Assembly: GCA_035516965.1 (NCBI GenBank)
Contig: DATIZR010000087.1
Location: forward strand, 1 to 61,839
DNA from: Nitrospirota bacterium
GTDB lineage: Bacteria > Nitrospirota > UBA9217
Direction of reading: 5' to 3'
DNA length: 61,839 bases
The translations under genes and the position numbers were made by a program. Shown in pieces: positions 1-9,637 of this stretch (positions are counted from its first letter, which is position 1; each line of letters begins with the position of its first letter). The notes below the pieces were generated by a model, which saw nothing but the letters and a program-made list of their open reading frames with translations, was not told where the DNA came from and did no database searches.

Positions 1-141
1 GAGATGGTGATGCCGGGCGACAACATGACCTGCAGCGTGGAGCTGATCACGCCGATCGCGATGGACCAGGGCCTTCGGTTCGCGATCCGCGAGGGCGGCC
101 GGACCGTCGGCGCAGGCGTTATCACCCAGGTGATCGAGTAA
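1..141 (+). CDS. tuf: Elongation factor Tu, C-terminal end (partial)
   Basis: The window opens inside this gene; 46 codons and a TAA stop remain. They read from EMVMPGDN to [10 protein letters not shown], the end of the EF-Tu beta-barrel domain 3, which helps hold aminoacyl-tRNA. The stretch [17 protein letters not shown] is the near-invariant end of the family. EF-Tu delivers aminoacyl-tRNA to the ribosome using GTP. tuf directly before rpsJ is the usual arrangement at the head of the S10 cluster, and 18 bases separate the two genes. Confidence 0.97.
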   Translation, partial: EMVMPGDNMTCSVELITPIAMDQGLRFAIREGGRTVGAGVITQVIE

Positions 142-159
142 AGAGGGAAGGGAACGCAC

Positions 160-465
160 GTGACACAGAAAATCAGGATACGCTTAAAAGGTTATGACCA
201 CAGACTGCTCGACCAGTCCGCGGTGGAAATTATGGATACGGCGAAAAGAACCGGTGCCAGGGTATCGGGGCCGATTCCCCTGCCTACGAGGATCAACCGG
301 TGGACCGTGCTCCGCTCCCCCCATGTGGACAAAAAATCCCGGGAGCAGTTCGAGATCAGGACGCACAAGCGGCTGATGGATATTCTGGACCCCACGCCGC
401 AGACCGTTGACGCTCTGATGAAGCTCGATCTTGCGGCCGGTGTCGACGTGGAGATCAAGCTGTAG
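160..465 (+). CDS. rpsJ: 30S ribosomal protein S10
   Basis: A 101-residue protein with the normal length and sequence of S10 ([20 protein letters not shown]; later [20 protein letters not shown]). S10 sits in the head of the small subunit and, as NusE, also takes part in transcription antitermination. The start is GTG, with a GA-rich ribosome-binding site (agaggga) about a dozen bases upstream. It is the first gene of the S10 block and is followed by rplC. Confidence 0.98.
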   Translation: MTQKIRIRLKGYDHRLLDQSAVEIMDTAKRTGARVSGPIPLPTRINRWTVLRSPHVDKKSREQFEIRTHKRLMDILDPTPQTVDALMKLDLAAGVDVEIKL

Positions 466-509
466 TTTTGAAACCAGCCACGCCTCCGGCGCGGGTAAGG
501 GGATGTGAA

Positions 510-1124
510 ATGAGTAAGGGAATTATCGGAAAGAAAATCGGCATGAGCCAGCAGTTCAGCGGTGGTGAGCTCATCCCGGTCACGGTGATCCAGGCCGGCC
601 CGTGTACGGTAGTCCAGAAAAAGACTGCCGAGCACGATGGCTATGAGGCGGTTCAGCTCGCTTTCCAGGAGGAAAAGAAAAAGGGCCGCGTGACGAAGGC
701 GATCGAGGGGCACTTCAAGAAAGCGAATGTTCAGCCACACCGCTTCCTCCGCGAGTTCCGGACCGGTGAGTTCGAACAGGGGCAGGTGATCACTGTCGAT
801 ATCTTTAAAAAAGGCGAACGCGTCGCGGTCAGCGGAGTCAGCAAGGGCAAGGGGTTCGCGGGCGTCATGAAGCGACATAAGTTTGCCGGTGGTCCGGGCG
901 GGCATGGTTCCATGTTCAACCGGCGCCCGGGTTCCATCGGTGCCAGTGCGTACCCCTCCCGTGTGTGGCCGGGTAAAAAGCTGCCCGGACATATGGGCGC
1001 GGACAACGTGACGATCAAGAATATCGAGGTCGTCGACGTGAGGCCTGACCAGAATCTCTTGTTCGTCCGCGGGGCCGTGCCCGGCGGTGAGAACGGGATG
1101 ATCGTGATTTATAAAGCAGACTAA
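510..1124 (+). CDS. rplC: 50S ribosomal protein L3
   Basis: A large-subunit protein needed early in 23S rRNA folding and placed near the peptidyl transferase centre. The frame is open from a TTG at 468, but the family start is the ATG at 510 ([16 protein letters not shown]), preceded by a taagggg ribosome-binding site at 496-502. This gives 204 residues, normal for L3. The glycine-rich [20 protein letters not shown] loop is the part that reaches toward the catalytic centre. Confidence 0.97.
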   Translation: MSKGIIGKKIGMSQQFSGGELIPVTVIQAGPCTVVQKKTAEHDGYEAVQLAFQEEKKKGRVTKAIEGHFKKANVQPHRFLREFRTGEFEQGQVITVDIFKKGERVAVSGVSKGKGFAGVMKRHKFAGGPGGHGSMFNRRPGSIGASAYPSRVWPGKKLPGHMGADNVTIKNIEVVDVRPDQNLLFVRGAVPGGENGMIVIYKAD

Positions 1125-1145
1125 CAGAAATAGAGGAATACTTCG

Positions 1146-1769
1146 ATGCCGTCAGTGGTAATGGTGGACCAGAACAATAAAAAAGTGAAGGATGTGGAAC
1201 TTTCCGGGCTGTTCACAACGGAGGTTCGTCCTCACCTCATGCACGCTGCCGTCGTGAATCAGCTTGCGAACAGACGGGCGGGCACAGCATCAACGAAGAA
1301 TAAAGCACTGGTAAGCGGCGGCGGAAAGAAGCCCTTTAAGCAGAAGGGTACCGGCAGGGCCCGCGCGGGAAGCAACCGCTCTCCCCTGTGGAGGCATGGC
1401 GGCACCGTGTTCGGTCCGATGCCGAGGAATTATTCCTACGCCATGCCCAAGAAGGCAAAGCGGGCGGCTCTCGTGGACGCCCTCAGTGCAAAAGTTTTGG
1501 AAAACAGACTGGTCCTCCTTGAAAGCCTGAACGTTGCAGAACCCAAGACCAAGCTTTTATCGACGATGCTCGAGACGCTCGGCGTGCAGGAGAATGCGGT
1601 ATTCCTGATCAAGGATGAAAACAAGAATCTCTCTCTGGCGGCACGCAACATCCCCTCGGTCAAGGTGCTGCGCCTTGAAAACATCAACGTGTACGACCTT
1701 CTCAAGTACCGATACCTCATCACCACGCAGGACGCGCTGAACACAATCGAGGAGGTGTTCGGGAAATGA
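1146..1769 (+). CDS. rplD: 50S ribosomal protein L4
   Basis: L4 lines the peptide exit tunnel; in some bacteria it also represses its own operon, which cannot be judged here. The 207-residue protein has the conserved basic tunnel loop ([20 protein letters not shown], residues about 62-81). Its stop codon overlaps the rplW start by 4 bases (ATGA), so the two genes are translationally coupled. Confidence 0.97.
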   Translation: MPSVVMVDQNNKKVKDVELSGLFTTEVRPHLMHAAVVNQLANRRAGTASTKNKALVSGGGKKPFKQKGTGRARAGSNRSPLWRHGGTVFGPMPRNYSYAMPKKAKRAALVDALSAKVLENRLVLLESLNVAEPKTKLLSTMLETLGVQENAVFLIKDENKNLSLAARNIPSVKVLRLENINVYDLLKYRYLITTQDALNTIEEVFGK

Positions 1770-2059
1770 CGATCGACCAGTACGATGTGATCCGCGTACC
1801 GCGGATAACTGAAAAGGGCGCACGGCTCAAGGAAAAAAACAACGTCCTCACCTTTGAGGTCAGGACCGATGCGAACAAGGTTCAAGTCCGGAAGGCGATT
1901 GAAGGAATCTTCAAGGTGAAGGTTGCCGATGTGACCACGGTGAAGAGCGCGGGGAAAAAGAAGCGCATGGGCCAGCGGGTTGGCCGCAGGTCCGACTGGA
2001 AGAAGGCGTATGTCACGCTCAAGCCGGGTGAAAAGATTGATATATTCGAGGGTGCTTAA
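1766..2059 (+). CDS. rplW: 50S ribosomal protein L23
   Basis: L23 stands at the exit of the peptide tunnel and is the docking site for trigger factor and SRP. The 97-residue protein has the usual opening (YDVIRVPRITEKG) and the C-terminal VGRRSDWKKAYVTLKPG. It starts inside the end of rplD and ends directly before the rplB start. Confidence 0.97.
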   Translation: MTIDQYDVIRVPRITEKGARLKEKNNVLTFEVRTDANKVQVRKAIEGIFKVKVADVTTVKSAGKKKRMGQRVGRRSDWKKAYVTLKPGEKIDIFEGA

Positions 2060-2887
2060 ATGCCGGTAAAGACTTATAATCCCACGTCAGCGGGAAGACG
2101 TTTCCAGACCACGTCGACATTCGAAGAAGTGACGCGGAGCAAACCAGAGAAATCGCTCGTGGTCAAGGTCAGCCAGAGCGGCGGCAGGAACAATCGCGGC
2201 AAAATCACCGTCCGATACCGGGGCGGCTGGCACAAGAAGAAATACCGGATTGTCGACTTCAGGCGCGACAAGACGGGGGTTCCTGCGACCGTTGCTCACG
2301 TCGAGTATGATCCGAACCGTTCAGCGAGGATTGCGCTCCTTCATTATGCGGACGGGGAAAAACGCTATATCATCGCTCCCCTCGGATTGAAGGTGGGCGA
2401 TGTGGTGGTATCTGGTCCGGAAGCAGACATCAAGCCCGGCAACGCGCTTCCCATGAGTTCCATCCCGGTTGGTACGGTCCTGCACAATGTTGAGCTGAAG
2501 AAGGGCGCCGGCGGACAGTTAGCGCGGAGCGCGGGCTCATCGGTTCAGCTTCTTGCACGCGAGGGCGAATACGCGACGCTCCGGCTCAATTCCGGAGAGG
2601 TCCGCATGGTCCGCTCTGAATGCATGGCGACCATTGGCCAGGTGGGCAACCTGGACCATGAGAACGTCACCATCGGCAAGGCCGGCAGGGCCCGCTGGAT
2701 GGGAATGCGGCCGAGAGTCCGCGGAGTAGCCATGAACCCGGTTGATCATCCCCTTGGAGGCGGCGAAGGCAAGTCATCGGGTGGAAGACCCGGATGCTCT
2801 CCCTGGGGCCTCCCCGACGGGAAAAAAACGAGGCACAACAAGGTCACCAACAAATATATCATATCCAGAAGGACCAAGAGCAGGTAA
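2060..2887 (+). CDS. rplB: 50S ribosomal protein L2
   Basis: L2 is a core large-subunit protein required for subunit joining and peptidyl transfer. The 275-residue length is standard. The C-terminal region with [20 protein letters not shown] contains the conserved histidine close to the peptidyl transferase centre. It starts at the base after the rplW stop. It is followed by an AT-rich hairpin before rpsS, the only such interruption in this part of the operon. Confidence 0.98.
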   Translation: MPVKTYNPTSAGRRFQTTSTFEEVTRSKPEKSLVVKVSQSGGRNNRGKITVRYRGGWHKKKYRIVDFRRDKTGVPATVAHVEYDPNRSARIALLHYADGEKRYIIAPLGLKVGDVVVSGPEADIKPGNALPMSSIPVGTVLHNVELKKGAGGQLARSAGSSVQLLAREGEYATLRLNSGEVRMVRSECMATIGQVGNLDHENVTIGKAGRARWMGMRPRVRGVAMNPVDHPLGGGEGKSSGGRPGCSPWGLPDGKKTRHNKVTNKYIISRRTKSR

Positions 2888-2910
2888 CGATATCCTGCAG
2901 GTAGAGAACA

Positions 2911-2966
2911 TTGGAAATTGAAAAATTCAAAGGGTCAATTGAATTTCATAATCGTTAAATTTCCAA
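2911..2966. repeat. AT-rich imperfect inverted repeat between rplB and rpsS
   Basis: The outer arms 2911-2922 (ttggaaattgaa) and 2955-2966 pair with one mismatch. Inside them, 2923-2930 (aaattcaa) pairs exactly with 2939-2946 (ttgaattt) around an 8-base loop, leaving an 8-base bulge on the right side. The segment is far richer in A and T than the flanking ribosomal genes and lies in an unusually wide 113-base gap. It could be an mRNA processing or attenuation hairpin, or the relic of a small palindromic insertion. There is no T-run after it, so it is not a typical terminator. Confidence 0.6.
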
Positions 2967-3000
2967 TATAAAATTGTAATACGAAGCAGCGGAGGTTACG

Positions 3001-3291
3001 GTGCCGAGATCGGTCAAGAAGGGCCCTTTTATCGATGAAAGCCTCATGAAGAAAGTTGAGGCCATGAACAACGCCGGAGAAAAGAAGATCACGAAGACCT
3101 GGTCACGCCGGTCGACGATCACACCCGAGTTCGTGGGTCATACTCTTGCAGTGCATAACGGCAGGAAATTCATCCCGGTGTATATTTCCGAGAACATGGT
3201 CGGCCATAAGTTGGGAGAGTTCTCTCCGACCCGGACATTCAAGGCGCACGGCGGTTCCAAGGCAGCGGAAAAGGCGAGCGCGCCAAAGTAA
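3001..3291 (+). CDS. rpsS: 30S ribosomal protein S19
   Basis: S19 lies in the head of the small subunit, pairs with S13 and contacts the A-site tRNA. The 96-residue protein has the family start ([17 protein letters not shown]) and the conserved [20 protein letters not shown]. Translation starts at GTG, with a strong ggagg ribosome-binding site at 2991-2995. Confidence 0.97.
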   Translation: MPRSVKKGPFIDESLMKKVEAMNNAGEKKITKTWSRRSTITPEFVGHTLAVHNGRKFIPVYISENMVGHKLGEFSPTRTFKAHGGSKAAEKASAPK

Positions 3292-3327
3292 ACTTTGGCG
3301 CAGTGCCAGGTAGAGTGAGGATATTAC

Positions 3328-3657
3328 ATGGAAGCAACGGCCACAGTAAGACACATACGCATAACGCCTCGCAAAGCGCGGCAGGTCATAGATCTCATCC
3401 GGGGTAAGCGCGTGGGTGATGCCATCAGCATTCTGAACTTCACGCCGCTCCATGCTGCGCGGATCGTCAAAAAGCTCCTTGACTCGGCGGTCGCCAACGC
3501 AGAACAGAAGAAGGTCGGAGACCTCGATTCCCTGAAGGTCTCCCAGGCATACGTGAACCAGGGCGTGACGATGAAGCGCATGCGCGCCCGCGCCATGGGC
3601 CGCGGCAATGTGATCAGGAAGCGTACCAGCCATATCACGCTGGTTCTTTCAGCGTAG
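3328..3657 (+). CDS. rplV: 50S ribosomal protein L22
   Basis: L22 contacts all domains of 23S rRNA, and its beta-hairpin forms part of the narrow point of the exit tunnel. The 109-residue protein shows the normal features: ITPRKARQVIDLIRGK near the start and the hairpin region MKRMRARAMGRGNVIRKRTS near the end. It sits between rpsS and rpsC as in most bacteria. Confidence 0.97.
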   Translation: MEATATVRHIRITPRKARQVIDLIRGKRVGDAISILNFTPLHAARIVKKLLDSAVANAEQKKVGDLDSLKVSQAYVNQGVTMKRMRARAMGRGNVIRKRTSHITLVLSA

Positions 3658-3675
3658 TATCAAAACGGAGGCAGA

Positions 3676-4320
3676 ATGGGACAGAAGGTACACCCTATCG
3701 GGCTGAGGCTCGGCATCATAAAGACATGGGACTCTCGCTGGTTCTCTGAGAAGAACTACGCGGCGCTCCTGCACGAGGACATCAAGATCCGCAAGATCGT
3801 GAAAGAGCGACTGATGCATGCCGGTGTTTCCAAGGTCGAGATCGAGCGGGCCGGACAGAAGGCCAAGATCAATATTCATACTGCCCGCCCGGGGATCATC
3901 ATCGGCAAAAAGGGAGCCGAGGTAGACAAGCTGAAGAAAGACCTCGAGGCCATGACCGGGAAACAGATGTATATCAACATTCAGGAGATCCGGAGACCGG
4001 AGCTCGATGCCCAGCTCGTGGCTGAGAATATCGCGCTGCAGCTGGAACGCCGTATCGCCTTCCGGCGGGCCATGAAAAAGGCCGTCACGTCGGCCCTGCG
4101 GCTCGGCGCCCTCGGCATCAAGATTACCTGCGCCGGACGGCTTGCGGGGGCTGAGATTGCCCGGACCGAATGGTACCGCGAGGGCCGTGTTCCGCTCCAT
4201 ACGCTGCGCGCCGACATCCAATACGGCTTTTTTGAAGCGAAGACCACCATGGGACAGATTGGCGTGAAGGTCCTGATCTACCGGGGCGATATCCTTCAGC
4301 CCGCTGCTGCGACGGCGTAA
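3676..4320 (+). CDS. rpsC: 30S ribosomal protein S3
   Basis: S3 forms part of the mRNA entry channel and has mRNA helicase activity together with S4 and S5. The 214-residue protein starts [14 protein letters not shown], carries the type II KH domain with the [15 protein letters not shown] loop near residues 73-87, and ends with the conserved C-terminal domain ([17 protein letters not shown]). A GGAGG-like site precedes the ATG. Confidence 0.98.
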   Translation: MGQKVHPIGLRLGIIKTWDSRWFSEKNYAALLHEDIKIRKIVKERLMHAGVSKVEIERAGQKAKINIHTARPGIIIGKKGAEVDKLKKDLEAMTGKQMYINIQEIRRPELDAQLVAENIALQLERRIAFRRAMKKAVTSALRLGALGIKITCAGRLAGAEIARTEWYREGRVPLHTLRADIQYGFFEAKTTMGQIGVKVLIYRGDILQPAAATA

Positions 4321-4363
4321 TCTGTCGGCGGCGAATCATGACGAAGCATAAAGGATTGTAATC

Positions 4364-4780
4364 ATGCTGGCACCGAAACGAGTAAAACACAGGAAGATGC
4401 ACAAGGGCAGGATGACGGGAACCGCGTACCGGGGGGCCGAGGTCAGTTATGGCGAGTACGGCCTCAAGGTAACGGAGCCGGGCTGGATCACGAGCCGGCA
4501 GATAGAAGCCGCACGTATCGCGATGACCCGGTATGTGAAGCGCGGGGGGAAGATCTGGATACGGATCTTCCCGGACAAGCCGATAACGAAGAAACCGGCT
4601 GAAACGCGCATGGGAAAGGGCAAGGGAGCACCTGAGTACTGGGTGGCAGTGGTAAAGCCGGGACGGGTCCTGTATGAGATGGGCGGCGTGGACGAGTCAG
4701 TGGCCAAAGAGGCGTTTCGGCTGGCGGCCTACAAACTTCCCATCGCCACCAAGTTCGTCTCCCGGGAGGCTGAACTATGA
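4364..4780 (+). CDS. rplP: 50S ribosomal protein L16
   Basis: L16 organises the A-site of the large subunit. The 138-residue protein begins [17 protein letters not shown] and contains the conserved segment [20 protein letters not shown] followed by [13 protein letters not shown]. The stop overlaps the rpmC start by 4 bases. Confidence 0.98.
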   Translation: MLAPKRVKHRKMHKGRMTGTAYRGAEVSYGEYGLKVTEPGWITSRQIEAARIAMTRYVKRGGKIWIRIFPDKPITKKPAETRMGKGKGAPEYWVAVVKPGRVLYEMGGVDESVAKEAFRLAAYKLPIATKFVSREAEL

Positions 4781-4977
4781 AGACGAGTGTGAAAGATCTG
4801 CGGGATTTGTCCAGCGACGAGCTTCTGACCAAGGCGGCTGACCTGAAGAAGGAGCTGTTCAATCTGAGAGTTCAGCAGGTAATGGGACAGATAGAGAACC
4901 CGATGCGTCTGAGAACGTTGCGCAAGGATATCGCGAAAACAAAAACGGTCCTAAAGGAAAAGTATGGGCGAGTCTAA
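4777..4977 (+). CDS. rpmC: 50S ribosomal protein L29
   Basis: A 66-residue helical protein at the tunnel exit beside L23. It has the family pattern [25 protein letters not shown] and then [17 protein letters not shown]. It is coupled to rplP by an ATGA overlap, and its 3' end overlaps the start of rpsQ by 14 bases. Confidence 0.96.
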   Translation: MKTSVKDLRDLSSDELLTKAADLKKELFNLRVQQVMGQIENPMRLRTLRKDIAKTKTVLKEKYGRV

Positions 4978-5233
4978 CGAGGTTAAAAAGAGAAAGACGT
5001 ATATCGGCCAGGTCATCAGCGACAAAATGGACAAGACGGTGGTTCTTGCGGTAACGCGGCGCATTGCGCATGCGAAATACAGCAAGACCATCAAACGGAC
5101 CACGAAATTCAAGGTCCATGACGAGAAGAACGAGTGCAAGGTTGGCGATGTCGTGAGATTCATCGAGACGCGGCCCCTGTCCAAGGAAAAGCGCTGGAAG
5201 GTACTCGAAATCGTCGAGAAGGCAACTCAGTAA
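4964..5233 (+). CDS. rpsQ: 30S ribosomal protein S17
   Basis: S17 is a primary 16S rRNA-binding protein with an OB fold. The 89-residue protein has the core [20 protein letters not shown] and [23 protein letters not shown] split over two conserved blocks. The ATG lies inside the end of rpmC in another frame, so translation is probably coupled. Confidence 0.96.
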   Translation: MGESNEVKKRKTYIGQVISDKMDKTVVLAVTRRIAHAKYSKTIKRTTKFKVHDEKNECKVGDVVRFIETRPLSKEKRWKVLEIVEKATQ

Positions 5234-5269
5234 TCGCGGCAGGGCATACTATTTTCTTGAGGGTGCGAT

Positions 5270-5638
5270 ATGATTCAGCAGCAAACGGTACTGGATGTCG
5301 CCGATAATTCCGGCGCTAAAAAAGTAATGTGCATCAAGGTCCTCGGCGGGACCCGCAAGCGGTACGCCACGCTCGGCGACGTGATCGTCGTGGCGATCAA
5401 GATGGCGATACCGGAAGGGCAGGTAAAAAAGGGTACCGTGGCGAAGGCGGTCGTCGTCCGCACAACCAAGGAAGTCCGCCGCCAGGACGGATCGTATATC
5501 AAGTTCGACAGGAACGCTGCGGTGCTGATCAACAATGCGAACGAGCCGATCGGCACTCGTATCTTCGGGCCTGTCGCGAGAGAGCTGCGCAAGAAAAATT
5601 TCATGAAGATCATTTCGCTGGCACCGGAAGTATTGTAG
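5270..5638 (+). CDS. rplN: 50S ribosomal protein L14
   Basis: L14 is part of the intersubunit bridge and the docking site of the silencing factor RsfS. The protein has 122 residues, the family length, starting [20 protein letters not shown] and ending with [12 protein letters not shown]. This gene opens the spc block. Confidence 0.98.
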   Translation: MIQQQTVLDVADNSGAKKVMCIKVLGGTRKRYATLGDVIVVAIKMAIPEGQVKKGTVAKAVVVRTTKEVRRQDGSYIKFDRNAAVLINNANEPIGTRIFGPVARELRKKNFMKIISLAPEVL

Positions 5639-5680
5639 CCGGACCAGACGCCACGATCATTTTAGCTCAGGATTGGGAAA

Positions 5681-5992
5681 ATGCAGATACGAAAAAATGA
5701 CAACGTAGTGGTTACCGCCGGCAAGGAGAAGGGCAAGAAGGGCAGGGTTATTGCGGTCTACCCCCGCACGAACAGGCTGCTGATTGAAAAGCTGAACATG
5801 ATCAAGCGGCACACGCGGCCTAATCAGCAGCTCCGGCAGGGCGGGATTGTCGAAAGGGAAAGCCCCATTGCCGCAGCCAATGTGAGGCTCATTTGTTCGA
5901 AGTGCGACAAACCCACGACGATTTCCCGCCAGGCCCAGGGTGATGGCCCGCGGGTCCGTGTCTGCAGGGAATGTAACGCGACCCTCGATTAG
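5681..5992 (+). CDS. rplX: 50S ribosomal protein L24 with a C-terminal Cys ribbon
   Basis: L24 starts large-subunit assembly. The 103-residue protein has the KOW motif near the start (VVTAGKEKGKKGRVIAV) and the conserved NRLLIEKLNMIKRH. Residues from about 70 on carry two CxxC pairs (CSKC and CREC), which look like a zinc ribbon. Many bacterial L24 proteins have such a tail and others have lost it. Confidence 0.97.
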   Translation: MQIRKNDNVVVTAGKEKGKKGRVIAVYPRTNRLLIEKLNMIKRHTRPNQQLRQGGIVERESPIAAANVRLICSKCDKPTTISRQAQGDGPRVRVCRECNATLD

Positions 5993-6041
5993 GTCGGCAT
6001 CGGTTAAAGGATGACGGCGAGACCGAATAGGATAATGAATT

Positions 6042-6752
6042 ATGGCGGATAAAAAAGACAAGACAACGAGCAGCGAACCGAAAAAGCCGGCGGCCAAGGC
6101 GGCACCGAAGGCCGGAACCAAACCCAAGGCATCGGCGAAGGAAGGGAAGAAGGAATCCAAGCCGGCCGAAGGGAAGGAACCTGCCCCGAAAGCCGCACCC
6201 GAGAAGGTGCCGACGCCCCGGCTGAAGCAGCGGTATCACGACGTCGTGATACCGGCACTGATGAAGGAGTTCAGCTATACGAACCCCATGCAGGCGCCCA
6301 AGCTGGTCAAGGTCGTGCTGAACGTCGGGATGGGCGAGGCGATCAGCAATGCCAAGGCCCTTGAGTTTGCTGCCGATGAGCTTGGCAGGATAACGGGGCA
6401 AAAACCCGTGATCACGCGGGCCAAGAAATCGATTGCAACGTTCAAGCTGAGAGAAGGCATGCCGATCGGATGTACGGTCACGCTGAGACGGGAACGGATG
6501 TATGAGTTCCTCGACCGGTTCATAAGCGCGGCCCTCCCCCGCATTCGCGACTTCAAGGGCGTGCCGTCCAAGTCGTTCGACGGTAGAGGCAACTATACGA
6601 TGGGGATAAGGGAACAGGTGATATTCCCGGAGATCGAAATCGACAAAGTGGACTCGATTCACGGTATGGATATCGTGATCGTCACGACGGCAAAGACCGA
6701 TGAAGAGGGCAGGGCACTGCTCGGTCATCTCGGCATGCCCTACAGAAAGTAG
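6042..6752 (+). CDS. rplE: 50S ribosomal protein L5 with a long basic N-terminal extension
   Basis: L5 binds 5S rRNA and contacts the P-site tRNA. The conserved protein begins near residue 61 ([18 protein letters not shown]) and continues normally to GHLGMPYRK. Typical L5 has about 180 residues, and this one has 236. The extra 55-60 residues at the N terminus are almost entirely Lys, Ala, Pro, Glu and Ser and should be disordered. No good alternative start lies near residue 60, so the extension is probably translated. Confidence 0.96.
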   Translation: MADKKDKTTSSEPKKPAAKAAPKAGTKPKASAKEGKKESKPAEGKEPAPKAAPEKVPTPRLKQRYHDVVIPALMKEFSYTNPMQAPKLVKVVLNVGMGEAISNAKALEFAADELGRITGQKPVITRAKKSIATFKLREGMPIGCTVTLRRERMYEFLDRFISAALPRIRDFKGVPSKSFDGRGNYTMGIREQVIFPEIEIDKVDSIHGMDIVIVTTAKTDEEGRALLGHLGMPYRK

Positions 6753-6787
6753 TTCAGGCAGCAAACTGATGTACTGGAGGAAGAAGC

Positions 6788-6973
6788 ATGGCAAAGAAGT
6801 CGTTGATAGCGAAAGCAGCCAGGAAGCCGAAGTTTAAAGTGCGCGCATACCACCGGTGTCCTTTATGTGGGCGCTCCCGCGGCTATCTCAGGAAATTCGA
6901 CATGTGCAGGATCTGCTTCAGAAACAGGGCGCTCAAGGGGGAGGTCCCCGGCGTTGTGAAGGCAAGCTGGTAA
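6788..6973 (+). CDS. rpsN: 30S ribosomal protein S14, zinc-binding type
   Basis: A 61-residue S14 of the short zinc-binding type (often called rpsZ or S14Z). It carries CPLC and CRIC pairs that together bind one zinc ion. The usual core [18 protein letters not shown] is present. A tggagg ribosome-binding site lies just before the ATG. It sits between rplE and rpsH as usual. Confidence 0.97.
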   Translation: MAKKSLIAKAARKPKFKVRAYHRCPLCGRSRGYLRKFDMCRICFRNRALKGEVPGVVKASW

Positions 6974-6991
6974 GCAAAGGGGTTTGAATCG

Positions 6992-7387
6992 ATGATGACC
7001 GATCCGATAGCGGACATGCTCACGCGCATCCGCAACGCCAGTAGGGCGAAACATGAGAAGGTAGATATCCCGTCTTCGAAACTCAAGATAGAGATCGCGA
7101 AGATTCTGAAGGATGAGGGATATGTCAAGAATGTGAAGCTGGTGAAAGACCGCAGGCAGGGAATCATCCGCGTCTACCTCAAATATACGGATGAAGAGAT
7201 GCCCGTCATCCAGGGCTTGAGGCGGGTCAGCAAGCCCGGCTGCCGAGTGTATACCGCCAACAAGGCCATTCCGAGGGTCCGGGCAGGGCTGGGCACCGCC
7301 ATTCTCTCAACGCCGAAGGGGATCCAGACCGGAAAGCAGGCGAAGAAGGACAACGTGGGCGGAGAAGTGCTCTGCCACGTCTGGTGA
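6992..7387 (+). CDS. rpsH: 30S ribosomal protein S8
   Basis: S8 binds the central domain of 16S rRNA and in some bacteria represses the spc operon. The 131-residue protein starts [14 protein letters not shown] and ends with the conserved [10 protein letters not shown]. Two ATG codons are adjacent at 6992 and 6995, and the second gives the more usual N terminus MTDPIAD. Confidence 0.97.
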   Translation: MMTDPIADMLTRIRNASRAKHEKVDIPSSKLKIEIAKILKDEGYVKNVKLVKDRRQGIIRVYLKYTDEEMPVIQGLRRVSKPGCRVYTANKAIPRVRAGLGTAILSTPKGIQTGKQAKKDNVGGEVLCHVW

Positions 7388-7433
7388 ACAATTCTCACGT
7401 GTTGAACTTTTGCGTTAAGGATGAGGAGCTGTT

Positions 7434-7982
7434 ATGTCCAGGGTTGGGAAAAAACCGATAGAGATGCCGGCCGGGGTCGATGCGAAGCTCGAAACCGGAA
7501 AAGTAACGGTGAAGGGGCCGCTGGGTGAGATCAGTCAGCAGGTGAACCCGAAGATCACGGTCAAGAAGGAAAACAATCACCTTGTGGTTCAGCGGCCGTC
7601 GGACCAGAAGATCTACCGTGAACTGCACGGATTGACCAGAAACCTCATTGCGAATATGGTGGCCGGTGTCAGCAAAGGCTATGAAAAGACCCTCGAGATA
7701 AGCGGTGTGGGGTTCAAGGCTCAGGCGCAGGGCAGCAATCTTATGCTCAACCTCGGCTTTTCTCATCCGATCGTGTATCCGATTCCCAAGGGTATCAAGG
7801 CTACCGTCGATGCGAAGCAGACGACCATAACGCTGAAAGGCGTTGACAAGCAGCTCATCGGACAGATAGCGGCGAACCTGAGGAGCCTCAAGAAGCCGGA
7901 ACCCTATAAGGGGAAGGGCATCAAGTACGGAGGCGAGGTCATTCACCGCAAGGAAGGCAAAGCAGGCAAGGGCGGCAAATAA
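7434..7982 (+). CDS. rplF: 50S ribosomal protein L6
   Basis: L6 lies near the factor-binding site at the base of the L7/L12 stalk. The 182-residue length is normal, with a start MSRVGKKPIEMPAGV and the duplicated L6 fold ending in PEPYKGKGIKYGGEVI. The gene is preceded by gaggagctgtt, a good ribosome-binding site. Confidence 0.98.
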   Translation: MSRVGKKPIEMPAGVDAKLETGKVTVKGPLGEISQQVNPKITVKKENNHLVVQRPSDQKIYRELHGLTRNLIANMVAGVSKGYEKTLEISGVGFKAQAQGSNLMLNLGFSHPIVYPIPKGIKATVDAKQTTITLKGVDKQLIGQIAANLRSLKKPEPYKGKGIKYGGEVIHRKEGKAGKGGK

Positions 7983-8058
7983 TTTGAATACGGTATGATC
8001 ACATCGGACAGCAAGCTGTCCGCAGTGAATACTGAATGTTCGAGGATGGAGAGAGACC

Positions 8059-8421
8059 GTGGCAATCAGGAAAGTGGAAGCCAGAAAACGCAGGCATGAA
8101 AGAATACGCAAGAACGTGTTTGGCACGGCGGCGAAGCCCCGGTTGACCGTCTTTAAAAGTCTGAGCCATATCTATGCGCAGCTGATAGACGATTCCAACG
8201 GAAGAACACTTATCTCGGCATCGTCAACGGAAAAGACCGTCGCTGCAGGTATGAAGCATTGCGGCAACGTAGATGCAGCCAAAAAAGTCGGCGCGAACAT
8301 AGCCGAGCGGGCATTGGGCAAGAACATCAAGGATGTTGTGTTCGACCGCAGTGGCTACCAGTATCACGGTTGTATCAAGGCGCTGGCGGATGCGGCGCGT
8401 GAAAAAGGTCTGAATTTTTAG
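8059..8421 (+). CDS. rplR: 50S ribosomal protein L18
   Basis: L18 binds 5S rRNA and joins it to the central protuberance. The 120-residue protein contains the family core [20 protein letters not shown] and ends [20 protein letters not shown]. Translation starts at GTG behind a gagag ribosome-binding site. Confidence 0.97.
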   Translation: MAIRKVEARKRRHERIRKNVFGTAAKPRLTVFKSLSHIYAQLIDDSNGRTLISASSTEKTVAAGMKHCGNVDAAKKVGANIAERALGKNIKDVVFDRSGYQYHGCIKALADAAREKGLNF

Positions 8422-8447
8422 CAACGGTAATTATTGCGGAGGCGGCA

Positions 8448-8957
8448 GTGGCAGAGCGATACCAGAAACGGGAAGAAGAAGGCGACGGCCTGAAGGATAA
8501 ACTGGTCTACTTGAACAGGGTCGCCAAGGTCGTGAAGGGCGGCAAGCGGTTCAATTTCAGCGCTCTGGTTGTTGTCGGGGACGGCCACGGCAAGATAGGC
8601 GTCGGCAAGGGCAAGGCCGCAGAGGCTCCCGTTGCCATCAAGAAGGCGGTGGAGCGGGCCAAGAAGAACATGGTCCCGGTGTCGCTGAAGGGCGACACGA
8701 TTCCCCACGAGGTGCTCGGACATTACGGCGCGGGAAAGGTGTTGCTGAAGCCGGCCTCGGAAGGTACGGGTTTGATCGCAGGCGGTGCGAGCCGGTCCGT
8801 GCTTGAAGTTGCCGGTGTACGGAATGTGCTGTGCAAATCGCTGGGATCCAGCAACCCGCACAATGTCGTGAGCGCTACGATCGATGGTCTTACAAAATTG
8901 AGAAGCGCCGAGCAGGTGGCCGCGCTTCGGGGCAAGTCCGTAGAGGAGCTCGGATAG
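8448..8957 (+). CDS. rpsE: 30S ribosomal protein S5
   Basis: S5 acts in decoding accuracy and lies beside the mRNA entry channel. The 169-residue protein has the double-stranded RNA-binding fold ([20 protein letters not shown]) and the conserved [10 protein letters not shown]-like segment ([20 protein letters not shown]). The start is GTG with gaggcgg upstream. Confidence 0.97.
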   Translation: MAERYQKREEEGDGLKDKLVYLNRVAKVVKGGKRFNFSALVVVGDGHGKIGVGKGKAAEAPVAIKKAVERAKKNMVPVSLKGDTIPHEVLGHYGAGKVLLKPASEGTGLIAGGASRSVLEVAGVRNVLCKSLGSSNPHNVVSATIDGLTKLRSAEQVAALRGKSVEELG

Positions 8958-8959
8958 GC

Positions 8960-9157
8960 ATGGCAAAGACTGACGGGAAAAAACTCAAGATCACCCTGGT
9001 CAAGAGCGGCATCGCGCGGCCGGGAAAACACAAGGTCGTTCTGATCGGACTGGGCCTTCGCAAACTGAATCATTCGGTCGTACGGGTTGATACGCCGGAG
9101 ATACGGGGAATGATCAACAAGGTTTCGCACCTGCTGAAGGTTGAGGAATCGCAGTAG
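8960..9157 (+). CDS. rpmD: 50S ribosomal protein L30
   Basis: The 65-residue L30 starts at the ATG at 8960, two bases after the rpsE stop, and reads [20 protein letters not shown] with the conserved [17 protein letters not shown]. The frame is open much further upstream (to 8831), but that part overlaps rpsE and is not L30. Confidence 0.95.
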   Translation: MAKTDGKKLKITLVKSGIARPGKHKVVLIGLGLRKLNHSVVRVDTPEIRGMINKVSHLLKVEESQ

Positions 9158-9194
9158 CCGCTGCATCATACATCATTAAGGACGAGAGTCGATT

Positions 9195-9635
9195 ATGAGA
9201 CTGGAAGAACTAAAGCCTAAAGAAGGTTCTACAAAAAAGGCAAAACGAGTGGGTCGCGGTCCCGGTTCGGGTTCCGGGAAGACGGCGGGAAAAGGGCACA
9301 AGGGCCAGAAAGCCCGTTCAGGCGGCGTGAAGGGTGCCGGCTTTGAAGGCGGACAGATGCCGCTGCAGCGCCGGATTCCGAAGAGAGGCTTCACGAACAT
9401 ATTCCGGAAAGAGTACGCCATCGTGAACATCAGCGACTTGGCTGCCATAAGCACGAGCGATACGGTCACTCCCGAACTGCTGAAGCAGAACGGAATGATC
9501 AACAGCATCAAGGATGGGCTCAAGGTGCTGGGCACGGGAGAACTGAAGACCAAGCTTACCGTTCGGGCGCACAAGTTCAGCAAGAGCGCTGTGGACAAGA
9601 TCCAGGCCGCCGGCGGAAAGGCCGAGGTGATTTAA
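9195..9635 (+). CDS. rplO: 50S ribosomal protein L15
   Basis: L15 is a late-assembly protein spanning several 23S rRNA domains. The 146-residue protein has the Gly/Lys-rich N-terminal arm ([20 protein letters not shown]) and the globular C-terminal domain ending [12 protein letters not shown]. The stop lies two bases before the secY start. Confidence 0.97.
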   Translation: MRLEELKPKEGSTKKAKRVGRGPGSGSGKTAGKGHKGQKARSGGVKGAGFEGGQMPLQRRIPKRGFTNIFRKEYAIVNISDLAAISTSDTVTPELLKQNGMINSIKDGLKVLGTGELKTKLTVRAHKFSKSAVDKIQAAGGKAEVI

Positions 9636-9637
9636 GG

